Shown here one piece after another: positions 15,757-23,735 of a stretch of DNA of 64,000 nt; the first letter of the stretch is position 1; each line of letters starts with the position of its first letter. The stretch covers positions 62,001-126,000 of the forward strand of contig CAJTMY010000002.1 of assembly GCA_910577355.1 (NCBI GenBank), in the 5' to 3' direction. The notes below the pieces were generated by a model. The model saw only the letters and a program-made list of their open reading frames with translations, was not told the DNA's origin and made no database searches. Source of the stretch: an uncultured Muribaculaceae bacterium. GTDB lineage: Bacteria > Bacteroidota > Bacteroidia > Bacteroidales > Muribaculaceae. A program made the translations under genes and the position numbers.

Positions 15757-17285
15757 TTGGCCTTGTTTTTTAAGTGAATTAATTGTCTGATTCCGGTAAG
15801 TTCTTGCCTTGAGAATAGTGTGATGATGACGATACATAGACTTCCGAGGGCAAAAGATGCGGAGAGCGCGATAAGTGTAATTATGGATATGTCGGTAAAT
15901 CGGAAATTTGTAAGCAGCAGCCAAGCGGCTGTCGATAGAATAGTGAAGCTTGCAGTGATTCTTATGCCTACCGAGCTGAAGTATTCCGTGATACTGAATC
16001 CATTTTGTCGTTTGGCAAGAAGCAGCAATGCGGCCATATTGAGCAGTTCGCACAGTGCCATTGCAAGAAATACAGTATAGTACGGTAGCCCTAAATGCAG
16101 TAGAAGCCACGATAACGGCAGGCTCAACGTGAGAAGAACAAGTTCTGTAATCTGGTATGCTTTAAGATTTCCGTAGCTCTTGAAGTAAAGATCGATCGGT
16201 GCATGGAAACTGCGCATTACAAGATATATCATGATTGCGCGTACGAAGCTTATGGTGTATGGAGGAATCTCGCCGAGCCATAAATGTATTACCGGTTCGG
16301 CCAAAACGAATACAGGGAAAGCCAATATGGCTATTACTGCGAAGTTCGCTTTGGTATTTATGTATATAAGCCGCATAAATCCGGCGGCGTCGCCTTGCGC
16401 ATAAAGCTGCATGGTGCGTGGCTGAAAGCTGAGGTTGAGGTCGGCAATAAATTGCGATATGGCCGACATAACCTGATATGCTATGGTTCGCGCTGCATTT
16501 ACGATTACACCGCCCATTATATTCAAGACAAAATTTATTCCGTTGCCGGTGATCGTATATGCTGTATTGCCGAGGAATTGCCAGCCGGCAAAGCCGGTCA
16601 TCTGCCGGAGTAGATCGGGGCGGTGGACTTTGCGGTAGCGGCTCTCGTCGCCGAACGATCGGTGGCAGTAGAGCACATTGATATATCTGACTATCAATGC
16701 TGTGAACAATAGCAGTGCTGCGTATAACACGAGCCTATGGTCGGATGAGCATGCGAGCAGGAATACGATGACAAGCCGCAGTGTATAGTCGACAATGCTG
16801 AAAGTGGCAAATGCGTTGAATTTCTCGTTGGCTATGATGAGGGCGTCGTATGGTACGGTAAGTATTGTCACGACTGCTGTTAGTAACGAAAATTGTAGCA
16901 CTATCATAGCCGGGATGAATTTACCCTGGGGAATATCGAGATAATGCATCATTATGCTGCCTCCGATTTCGACAACGATGAAGAATATAAGCGCTATCCA
17001 GCGATGTATTTTCACTCCGATCGAGAATATGTCGTTGACTTCGTCCGGTCGTCCGTTGCCCTTGGCCACGTTGATGAAGCGCTGTATTGAGCTTGCGAAG
17101 ATGGTGCGCAGGGCGTTGAACATGGCCACGACGCTCCCTACCAGGCCGTAAATGCCGAAGTCGGTGATGCCGAGCTGCTGCAGCAACACTCTAGACGTGT
17201 ATAATGCCACGACAAGAGTAAAGATCTTACGTCCGTAGAGAAACAGCGTGTTTTTTGCGATGGATTTGTTGGCCGATGACGCCAT
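15753..17285 (-). CDS. Polysaccharide flippase (Wzx-like, MATE/MOP superfamily)
   Basis: A 510-residue membrane protein with about 12-14 hydrophobic segments. The N-terminal stretch KNTLFLYGRKIFTLVVALYT followed by GITDFGIYGLVGSVV is typical of the MOP exporter flippases found in Bacteroidota capsule loci. It would move the undecaprenyl-linked repeat unit across the inner membrane for the Wzy polymerase encoded upstream. The ATG at 17283 is preferred over upstream starts because it lies 2 nt after the preceding stop. It overlaps the GT8 gene by 4 nt. Confidence 0.92.
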   Translation of the reverse strand: MASSANKSIAKNTLFLYGRKIFTLVVALYTSRVLLQQLGITDFGIYGLVGSVVAMFNALRTIFASSIQRFINVAKGNGRPDEVNDIFSIGVKIHRWIALIFFIVVEIGGSIMMHYLDIPQGKFIPAMIVLQFSLLTAVVTILTVPYDALIIANEKFNAFATFSIVDYTLRLVIVFLLACSSDHRLVLYAALLLFTALIVRYINVLYCHRSFGDESRYRKVHRPDLLRQMTGFAGWQFLGNTAYTITGNGINFVLNIMGGVIVNAARTIAYQVMSAISQFIADLNLSFQPRTMQLYAQGDAAGFMRLIYINTKANFAVIAILAFPVFVLAEPVIHLWLGEIPPYTISFVRAIMIYLVMRSFHAPIDLYFKSYGNLKAYQITELVLLTLSLPLSWLLLHLGLPYYTVFLAMALCELLNMAALLLLAKRQNGFSITEYFSSVGIRITASFTILSTAAWLLLTNFRFTDISIITLIALSASFALGSLCIVIITLFSRQELTGIRQLIHLKNKAK

Positions 17286-17287
17286 GG

Positions 17288-18414
17288 TCAATGTCGGGTC
17301 TGAATGATTTTTATTGAATGCTTTTGAGCAAGGGCATATTTGCGTATTTCGTCGGTATGTTCTCCTAATGCGGGTGTTCCTGTAAACTGGGCTATCCACA
17401 TTGAGAATCCATCGGCATTGAATTCGAGAAGGCGGGGCTTATTGTCGGCATCAATGGCTATGTCGAGCTGCAAAAGTTTTAGATGGGGTAGAGAGGCGGC
17501 TATGATCCTGGCAAAGTCGGTTATTCCATCCCAATCGGGAATTGTAAAAGATTGTCTGCTGAAATCAATGTTGCCATGTGTTTTCGATGCGATACCATTG
17601 GCATTGTAGCATTCTTTGGCCAAGACGCCCGTTTTTTCATCAATCCTGATCATATGCCCGTCCTGATGCAGATTGTCCACAACAGCGCCTGAAGCGCCCA
17701 TTCTTATTACAGCCGAGAGAATATGAATTTGGCCTGTGTAAGGTGATTTGTATGTGGCGATGCGGATAGTATTGACAGATGTAGGGTTGAACTGAGTCAT
17801 GAAGTCGCTTTGCTTCAGCGCTTCCTGCACTATGATGTTTCTGCCCGATTTACGTATAATATCAACTGTCAGTTCGGTCTTATGGCTGTCTGTTAGATTG
17901 ATGAGGCGTACTCCGTTTCCGCTTGATGTGTTGACTGTGGGTTTTATTACAATGCGCGAATATGGTTCGAGCAGAGCCGAAAACTGCGAGTCGGACATAT
18001 ATCCGATGATATTATAATCAGCATCCATCAGCAGACCGTCAATGATGCGGAGAACCGTTTTGGGAAGGACTCCATCCGGGAGTACTTTATCGAATATATT
18101 TTTGTCGGAATAATATGGCAGCAATTCCGAAGGGTTGAGGGCCCGGTTAAGTGCGTCGGCAATGGGTTGTGAAAGTATGAATTTTGTATCACCGCAGAAT
18201 TTTGAATATAATCGGTAGGCCCATATGCTGCGGCATTTTACTAGTGGCTTCCAGTATTCTGTCCAAACGCGCTCATTATCAATAGAATACCCCCCCTATA
18301 TCCATCTATGGATGCGAGTAGCCGCTTTTCACGGTCTTCTGAAAACCGATTGCTACGGTACGCGGTTACTTTTTCTATCAATATCGTTAAAAGTTTCTTG
18401 ACTTTACTTATCAT
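17288..18414 (-). pseudogene. Sugar-transfer-associated ATP-grasp gene with frameshift at a G7 tract
   Basis: The downstream frame (17288-18295) encodes the bulk of a sugar-transfer-associated ATP-grasp protein: VIKPTVNTSSGNGVRLI (nucleotide loop), NTIRIATYKSP, and LLQLDIAIDADNKPRLLEFN with metal ligands. Its N-terminus lies in another frame: ATG at 18412 (MISKVKKLLTILIEKV) runs to ASIDGYRG, where a run of seven G (coding strand, 18290-18296) shifts it into the downstream frame at GYSIDNERVWTEYWKP. With eight or five G the gene would encode one protein (375 residues with eight). It is therefore a frameshifted gene, a phase-variable gene caught OFF, or a base-calling error. A product from an internal start such as the TTG at 18122 would lack the N-terminal domain. 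It starts 136 nt after the polymerase gene. Confidence 0.82.
18290..18296. repeat. G7 homopolymer at the frameshift site of the ATP-grasp gene
   Basis: Seven C on plus, read as seven G in the coding strand. It is exactly where the two frames of the ATP-grasp protein meet; addition of one G joins them. A candidate slipped-strand switch. Confidence 0.85.
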
Positions 18415-18549
18415 ATCGATCGTTCAAAAATATTGAAATATAGCTGTTGGTCATTTTTCTAAACCAAGATATAGGACGATTCAGATCCCATTCACTGGCT
18501 CTGTGCGAAACAGGAGATATGCCAAATTGATCCTTGCTCAAATTATAGA

Positions 18550-19902
18550 TTATTGTAAATTTTGCTTTACGTGGATCTTTTGAATACTAGCATTTTGTGC
18601 TCCCATTTTAATCGTCATTGCACAGACAATGAATGGAAGCATTAGGAAGAATGGATTAAGGAACTGAATTGTCTGCACAAATAAAAATGCTGCTGCAATC
18701 GGGAAAAAGTATAGAGTATATATGTGCTTGTTTTGTATAAATTGACGATAGAATATGATCGGAATAATAATAAAAATAAGAAGTCCTACTATACCGGTGC
18801 ACACGAATATTTGTTGGGATGCATTGTGCATTGCATTACTTCGATTAGCAACATCATTATACCCCACAGCCCCAATTCCGATAGGTAAAGCATCGGGGTT
18901 GCGTTCCAGGAATTCGACATATTCTTCAAAAAGGCCGGTACGGCCATTTGCAGATTCCATATCATTGTTTGTAAGACGTTTTTGGAACGGTTCGACGAAG
19001 TCACTGAAGTATACAGATATACCACCGCCGAATGCTGATACGCAGGTGATTAGCAGTGCTAATTTCCACTTTTTCATGCAGAGAATCCCGTAAAATAAAG
19101 TAAGCAGGCACACCAATAGTAACCATGTCCGTGATACAGTAAAGGCCGCAATAATTATATCTGCGGCAATCAGAACCCAAAGGAATAGCGGTTTTATATG
19201 TAGACGTTTCGCTCCCAATAAAAGGCAAGCATATACCACCACGGAGAAGTATCCGACGTTATTGGCATTAAGTGAAAATACGCGTAAATTCTCGTTTAAA
19301 GATTCATCGTACAGACTTACATCGCCCATGCGGTGAGCAAATATTCCTATCGGGCCGAATACTTGATATGAACGATAGCAGATAGCACTGAATACAAACA
19401 CAGTTGCGATGCAGAAGAGTTTTATTGCCATCGCGTAGTCAACTCCCTTTGTCTTGTCAAAGAATAAGAAAAGGAATAAAGACAGAACACCGATATATAT
19501 TATAATGTCGTTGATGCGGTGAGCGTTTTGCCACGATGTGAAATTGATAATCTCAATAATCACCAACATTATTGTGAACAGGTATTGAGCTTTGGATATT
19601 TTAGGGCATTTGAAGAGTAGACCTATAAACAGGAACAAGCAAATGATTGTGTTCATGCCCGTGACGATCGGAATTAGGAACGTGGAGTAGCTTACAAGGT
19701 TCTTGTATGATGCAAATGGAATATACGCGCCTACGATTGCCACAAGTGCGTATTGTGGAATTGGGATGGACAAAAAGTCGCGTATCGAAAATACGCATAA
19801 TACAAGAATTATGTAGGTAAAGAAGAGAAATCTTTGAAATTTTCTTTCCTTGGGTTTCTCGATTTCCCTGCTTTGCTGTGGGGCTAATGTTAATGATGTC
19901 AT
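18550..19902 (-). CDS. O-antigen/capsule polymerase (Wzy-like)
   Basis: A 450-residue integral membrane protein with about 11-12 hydrophobic segments and one long polar loop (about residues 310-365) containing ANGRTGLFEEY and NAMHNASQQIF. This layout, with a His-containing periplasmic loop followed by hydrophobic helices, is that of Wzy/WaaL-type ligases and polymerases. It would join lipid-linked repeat units in the periplasm. It is the second gene of the operon, 38 nt after upxY. Sequence similarity between Wzy proteins is low, so the call rests on topology, loop motif and its position near wzx. Confidence 0.85.
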   Translation of the reverse strand: MTSLTLAPQQSREIEKPKERKFQRFLFFTYIILVLCVFSIRDFLSIPIPQYALVAIVGAYIPFASYKNLVSYSTFLIPIVTGMNTIICLFLFIGLLFKCPKISKAQYLFTIMLVIIEIINFTSWQNAHRINDIIIYIGVLSLFLFLFFDKTKGVDYAMAIKLFCIATVFVFSAICYRSYQVFGPIGIFAHRMGDVSLYDESLNENLRVFSLNANNVGYFSVVVYACLLLGAKRLHIKPLFLWVLIAADIIIAAFTVSRTWLLLVCLLTLFYGILCMKKWKLALLITCVSAFGGGISVYFSDFVEPFQKRLTNNDMESANGRTGLFEEYVEFLERNPDALPIGIGAVGYNDVANRSNAMHNASQQIFVCTGIVGLLIFIIIPIIFYRQFIQNKHIYTLYFFPIAAAFLFVQTIQFLNPFFLMLPFIVCAMTIKMGAQNASIQKIHVKQNLQ

Positions 19903-19940
19903 ATAGACGTCTTAGCTAAAAATAAGGGCTTTGGAGCAGC

Positions 19941-20486
19941 TCACAGGAGCTGGATGTAGTCGGCGGTGTGGATTTCGATGGAGGCGGCGAGGAGGCCGGG
20001 GAGCTCGATGAGGAGGTGGCGCTTGCGGGTGCCTCTTGTCTTGAGGAGGAGGCCTTGGATGCCGTTGAGGGGGCCGGGGGCGATGATGCGTACGGGGGCG
20101 CCGTACATTGCGGGAGTGATCTCGCCGGGGGTGTAGTAGCGGGGGGCGTCGGTGGACGTGACGGCGGTGATGAAGCGGCGCATGTCGGCGTCGGCGACGG
20201 TCATGGGGGTGCGGTAGGGTGCGCCGCGGAGGTAGCGGTACTGGAGGGTGTCGGTGCGCCGGATGACGGGGTCGAGGCGGTCTTTAACGGCGTGGACGAA
20301 GAGGAGGTCATGGATGAAGGGCACTTGCTCGCGTACGGGGCGGCCTTGGCGTTGGATAATCTGTGGCCGTGTGGGTGTGAATACGGTGAATCCGAGTGCG
20401 GGGAGCCGCTTGTATGCGGGTTGCAGGGCGTTGGGGCGTGTGAGGTCGCGCAGTACGTACCAGGCGGGCTCGGTTTCTGTGTCCAT
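19941..20486 (-). CDS. UpxY-family NusG-like transcription antiterminator
   Basis: A 181-residue NusG paralogue. The N-terminal NGN domain starts WYVLRDLTRPNALQPAYKR and includes PFIHDLLFVHA and TDTLQYRYLRG; the C-terminal half holds the KOW-type stretch GAPVRIIAPGPLNGIQGLLL. In Bacteroides such UpxY proteins are encoded first in each capsule locus and prevent premature termination in that locus's own leader. Here too it is the first gene, preceded by a 5' leader with two hairpins. The ATG at 20484 is chosen because the NGN domain begins right after it; a TTG 27 nt upstream is possible. No upxZ-like gene follows. Confidence 0.9.
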   Translation of the reverse strand: MDTETEPAWYVLRDLTRPNALQPAYKRLPALGFTVFTPTRPQIIQRQGRPVREQVPFIHDLLFVHAVKDRLDPVIRRTDTLQYRYLRGAPYRTPMTVADADMRRFITAVTSTDAPRYYTPGEITPAMYGAPVRIIAPGPLNGIQGLLLKTRGTRKRHLLIELPGLLAASIEIHTADYIQLL

Positions 20487-20525
20487 CTCAGATGATGCTT
20501 TGGGCGGCGGCAAATTCCTCTAATC

Positions 20526-20560
20526 CTGCATGAATTGTTATTTTATTGAAATTCATGCAG
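20526..20560. repeat. 11-bp perfect inverted repeat upstream of upxY
   Basis: Arms CTGCATGAATT (20526-20536) and AATTCATGCAG (20550-20560) surround a 13-nt AT-rich loop, 40 nt upstream of the upxY start codon. Confidence 0.75.
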
Positions 20561-20650
20561 TTGTCGGTGCGTGCTCTTGAAGTTGCGAAACTTATAGAGT
20601 TATTGAAATCCACGTCGGTAAATAGTTGCCACGCGCGGGCGGTAATCTTC

Positions 20651-20685
20651 TAAATGTGTATCTTTATACAGGAGATACACATTTA
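20651..20685. repeat. 13-bp perfect inverted repeat near the capsule transcription start
   Basis: Arms TAAATGTGTATCT (20651-20663) and AGATACACATTTA (20673-20685) surround a 9-nt loop. It begins 7 nt downstream of a TACCTTTG -7 element on the minus strand, so it would form the very 5' end of the transcript or an operator. Confidence 0.8.
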
Positions 20686-20691
20686 CGGCTG

Positions 20692-20699
20692 CAAAGGTA
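20692..20699 (-). promoter_or_regulatory. -7 element of the capsule operon promoter
   Basis: TACCTTTG on the minus strand matches the Bacteroidota -7 consensus TAnnTTTG exactly. No good TTTG is seen at the -33 distance, which could mean a regulated promoter. No flanking inverted repeats of the invertible-promoter type are visible. Confidence 0.6.
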
Positions 20700-20733
20700 C
20701 GAATTTTAATTTGAAATAGGCACATGGGTGCGA

Positions 20734-20772
20734 AAAAAGTGCGGCACATCGTGTATGATGGCCGCACTTTTT
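20734..20772 (-). terminator. Terminator after the zeta-toxin gene
   Basis: AAAAAGTGCGGC and GCCGCACTTTTT form a 12-bp stem around a 15-nt loop, 17 nt past the toxin stop, with A- and T-rich flanks allowing bidirectional use. It is almost identical to the hairpin at 21627-21667 after dnaK. Confidence 0.85.
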
Positions 20773-20789
20773 ATCATCATCTGCTATAA

Positions 20790-21392
20790 TTATTTCGGAA
20801 GGATGGGCGAAGCCCATGCCGGAAGGTCATCGACATAGCGTTTTACCAGCTCCCCATCACTCAATCGGAACAAAAGCCGGGTCTCGGTATCCTCTATTGA
20901 GTTGTCATAAACATAGAGCCGGTCAACGTATGGAGCCAAAGCAATGCAGTTGGCAATCGACTTGTCGTAGCGAGATATGATTTTGGGTATGGGTACATCA
21001 TGACCGCCATTCAGCACACGGTTCGCTACGCGCTTTGCATTGATGGTCGGAGATTCAGTGGAAACAAAGAACAGACGTATGAAGAATCCGGCTTGCTTTG
21101 CCCTAAGAATGTAATCGACCTTATCGGCAGCCGACATCACAGTCTCAAAGATATGGCTTTTGCGTTCTGCAAGGCATTTTTCCCTCCATTCATTGCAATA
21201 ATTGGCCGCTTTGAGGACAGACTCCTGATTATTCCAATCGCCAAATATATCACGAGCCACATTGTCGGGATTGATATATTCCGAATCCTCCAGCCATTCA
21301 TGGTGGAGAATTTTGGAGGTCACAGAAGTCTTGCCAGACCCGTTAGGCCCGGCAATCACAATCAGGACAGGCCGATGTTTACTTGCGGTCAT
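20790..21392 (-). CDS. Zeta-toxin family kinase
   Basis: A 200-residue P-loop kinase of the zeta-toxin type. Walker A is IAGPNGSGKTS near residue 12, followed by the substrate-recognition stretch YINPDNVAR, FETVMSAADK, and FVSTESPTINAKRVANRVLNGGHDV with the Arg residues that hold ATP phosphates. Characterised zeta toxins phosphorylate UDP-N-acetylglucosamine and block cell-wall synthesis; related stand-alone kinases may have other targets. It overlaps the small upstream gene by 14 nt, as in a toxin-antitoxin operon. Toxicity itself is inferred. Confidence 0.87.
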   Translation of the reverse strand: MTASKHRPVLIVIAGPNGSGKTSVTSKILHHEWLEDSEYINPDNVARDIFGDWNNQESVLKAANYCNEWREKCLAERKSHIFETVMSAADKVDYILRAKQAGFFIRLFFVSTESPTINAKRVANRVLNGGHDVPIPKIISRYDKSIANCIALAPYVDRLYVYDNSIEDTETRLLFRLSDGELVKRYVDDLPAWASPILPK

Positions 21393-21594
21393 TGCGAAGC
21401 CTGCTTAAAGTTTCTTCAACTCTTGCGCGAGCCTCATGTGTAGCGGCCTCAATTCCAGCTGCCACACGCTCGGCAGCCCGGCGAGTGCTCTCGCGGGCAT
21501 CTTCGGCCACCTCACGCATAATCTGAGCCATGCGCTCATCGCCCGGCTCTTCCATCGACGTCAGCCGATAGCTGTTCATCTCCGTTTCTGACAT
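21379..21594 (-). CDS. Small helical protein, probable partner/antitoxin of the zeta-toxin-like kinase
   Basis: A 71-residue, highly charged and probably all-helical protein (MSETEMNSYRLTSMEEPGDE, then Arg/Glu/Ala-rich helices). Small proteins with a similar LTSxxEPxDExxxxIMxEV opening are common directly upstream of zeta-like kinases, where they are taken as antitoxins. The ATG at 21592 is used; the frame is open further upstream but reaches into the dnaK terminator. Overlap of 14 nt with the kinase gene indicates coupling. It has no resemblance to the classical epsilon antitoxin in length beyond being small and helical. Confidence 0.75.
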   Translation of the reverse strand: MSETEMNSYRLTSMEEPGDERMAQIMREVAEDARESTRRAAERVAAGIEAATHEARARVEETLSRLRNDRK

Positions 21595-21626
21595 AATTCT
21601 ATTTTTTACTTCAACGCCAAAGATAC

Positions 21627-21667
21627 AAAAAAAGTGCGGCACATCGTATTGATGGCCGCACTTTTTT
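21627..21667 (-). terminator. Terminator after dnaK
   Basis: AAAAAAAGTGCGGC and GCCGCACTTTTTT form a stem of about 13 bp around a 14-nt loop, directly after dnaK. It shares about 40 nearly identical bases with the hairpin at 20734-20772, so the toxin cassette lies between two copies. Confidence 0.87.
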
Positions 21668-21680
21668 ATCGGCGGGGATG

Positions 21681-23597
21681 TTATTTCACTTCCTCGAAGT
21701 CGACGTCGCTGATGTGGTCGTCGGGGCCGGGGTTGGAACCTGCTCCGGGGTTGGCACCGGGATTGGCGCCTGCTCCGGCGTTGGCCTGTGCTTGTGCCTG
21801 TGCGTTGAGGATATCTTGCTGTGCCTGGCCGAATACGGTCTCGATTTCCTTGATGGAGGATTCGATGGCTGCGATGTCCTGGTTTTTGTGGGCTTCCTTG
21901 AGCTTGGCCACGGCTGCCTCGATGGCTGCCTTGCGGTCGGCGGGGAGTTTGTCGCCGAGTTCGGCGAGCTGCTTTTCGGTCTGGAAGATTATTGCGTCGG
22001 CTTTGTTGAGTGTGTCGATGCGTTCTTTTTCCTTGGCGTCGGCGGCTGCGTTGGCTGCGGCTTCGTCTTTCATGCGTTTGATCTCGGCGTCGGTGAGGCC
22101 GCTTGATGCTTCGATGCGGATGCTCTGTTCCTTACCGGTGGCTTTATCTTTGGCGGATACGTTGAGGATGCCGTTGGCGTCGATCTCGAAGGTGACTTCA
22201 ATCTGCGGGATGCCGCGGGGTGCGGGTGCGATGCCGTCGAGGTGGAATTTGCCGAGGAGTTTGTCGTCTTTGGCCATGGGGCGTTCGCCCTGAAGGACGT
22301 TGATCTCTACGGAAGGCTGGTTGTCGGCGGCGGTGGAGAATGTCTCGCTCTTGCGGGTAGGTATGGTCGTGTTGGCTTCGATGAGCTTGGTCATGACGCC
22401 GCCGAGGGTCTCGATGCCTACCGACAGGGGCACTACGTCGAGCAGGAGTACGTCTTTGACGTCGCCGGAGAGCACGCCGCCCTGGATGGCTGCGCCTACG
22501 GCTACCACTTCATCGGGGTTGACGCCCTTGGAGGGTGCTTTGCCGAAGAACTTCTCGACGATTGCCTGAATGGCAGGAATACGTGTGGAACCGCCCACGA
22601 GGATCACTTCGTCGATGTCGGATGCCTTGAGGCCTGCGTCGCGGAGCGCGTCTTCGCAGGGCTTGAGGGTGCGGTTGATGAGGTTGTCGGCGAGCTGCTC
22701 GAATTTAGCGCGTGTGAGGGTCTTGACGAGGTGTTTCGGAATACCGTTCACAGGCATGATATACGGTAGGTTGATCTCGGTGGATGTGGTGGACGAGAGC
22801 TCGATCTTGGCTTTCTCGGCTGCTTCCTTGAGGCGCTGGAGTGCCATAGGATCCTGACGTAGGTCGACGCCTTCTTCCTTGAGGAATTCGTCGGCGAGCC
22901 AGTCGATTATCACGTGGTCGAAGTCATCGCCGCCGAGGTGTGTGTCGCCGTTGGTTGATTTCACTTCGAATACGCCGTCGCCGAGCTCGAGGATGGAGAT
23001 ATCGAATGTGCCGCCGCCGAGGTCGAATACGGCTATCTTCTGGTCTTTGTTGGTCTTGTCGAGGCCGTATGCGAGTGCGGCCGCGGTGGGCTCGTTGACG
23101 ATACGCATCACCTTGAGGCCTGCGATCTCGCCGGCTTCCTTGGTGGCCTGGCGCTGTGAGTCGTTGAAGTATGCGGGCACGGTGATCACGGCTTCGCTTA
23201 CGGGCTGGCCGAGGTAGTCTTCGGCGGTCTTCTTCATTTTCTGAAGTATCATCGCGGAGATTTCCTGCGGTGTGTATTCGCGGCCGTCGATGTCGATGCG
23301 GGGAGTGTTGTTGTCGCCGCGTACCACTTTATAGGGTACGCGCTCTATTTCTTTGGCTACCTGATCGTATGTCTCGCCCATGAAGCGCTTGATCGAGTAG
23401 ATGGTGCGTTTAGGATTGGTGATGGCCTGACGCTTGGCGGGGTCGCCCACCTTGCGTTCGCCACCTTCGACGAATGCCACTACGGAGGGGGTGGTGTTGC
23501 GGCCTTCGCTGTTGGGGATTACCTGAGGTTCGTTGCCTTCAAGTACTGCGACGCAGGAGTTGGTGGTTCCTAAGTCGATGCCTATGATTTTTCCCAT
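21681..23597 (-). CDS. dnaK: Chaperone protein DnaK (Hsp70)
   Basis: A 638-residue Hsp70. The N-terminal IGIDLGTTNSCVAVLEG is the first phosphate loop of the ATPase domain; IVNEPTAAALAYGLD and VFDLGGGTFDISILE are family signatures, and ILVGGSTRIPAIQ is the adenosine motif. The substrate-binding domain contains VTFEIDANGILNVSAKDK, and the C-terminus ends in the acidic EEVK after a Gly/Pro/Asn-rich linker (about residues 600-625). It folds proteins in the cytoplasm with DnaJ and GrpE, neither of which is next to it here. No clear TAnnTTTG element is seen in the 138 bp upstream. Confidence 0.98.
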   Translation of the reverse strand: MGKIIGIDLGTTNSCVAVLEGNEPQVIPNSEGRNTTPSVVAFVEGGERKVGDPAKRQAITNPKRTIYSIKRFMGETYDQVAKEIERVPYKVVRGDNNTPRIDIDGREYTPQEISAMILQKMKKTAEDYLGQPVSEAVITVPAYFNDSQRQATKEAGEIAGLKVMRIVNEPTAAALAYGLDKTNKDQKIAVFDLGGGTFDISILELGDGVFEVKSTNGDTHLGGDDFDHVIIDWLADEFLKEEGVDLRQDPMALQRLKEAAEKAKIELSSTTSTEINLPYIMPVNGIPKHLVKTLTRAKFEQLADNLINRTLKPCEDALRDAGLKASDIDEVILVGGSTRIPAIQAIVEKFFGKAPSKGVNPDEVVAVGAAIQGGVLSGDVKDVLLLDVVPLSVGIETLGGVMTKLIEANTTIPTRKSETFSTAADNQPSVEINVLQGERPMAKDDKLLGKFHLDGIAPAPRGIPQIEVTFEIDANGILNVSAKDKATGKEQSIRIEASSGLTDAEIKRMKDEAAANAAADAKEKERIDTLNKADAIIFQTEKQLAELGDKLPADRKAAIEAAVAKLKEAHKNQDIAAIESSIKEIETVFGQAQQDILNAQAQAQANAGAGANPGANPGAGSNPGPDDHISDVDFEEVK

Positions 23598-23735
23598 GAT
23601 AGTTGAATTTTATATTTTTGTTTTATGTTTTCTTTACGTTGTTTTGGTAAAGAATAAACAAATCGTGTGCCATAAATGTTTTGGGCCTGTCATGAGGCTG
23701 TTGAGACAGATTTCACTGCCATTTTGGCATTGCAT

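Larger units (their letters stand above)
20487..20691 (-). promoter_or_regulatory. 5' leader of the capsule operon with two hairpins
   Basis: Between the putative promoter and upxY lie about 205 nt without a gene. It contains a 13-bp perfect inverted repeat (20651-20663 / 20673-20685, 9-nt loop) at the expected transcript start and an 11-bp perfect one (CTGCATGAATT at 20526-20536 / 20550-20560, 13-nt loop) shortly before upxY. Leaders of Bacteroides capsule loci are the sites where UpxY acts, so these hairpins are candidates for pause, termination or recognition elements. Whether either is functional cannot be shown here. Confidence 0.6.

Noticed and set aside
20500..20780. Invertible capsule promoter of the Bacteroides Mpi type
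   Set aside because: The inverted repeats here are only 9-13 nt apart and form hairpins; no pair of repeats flanks the promoter, and no recombinase gene is nearby.
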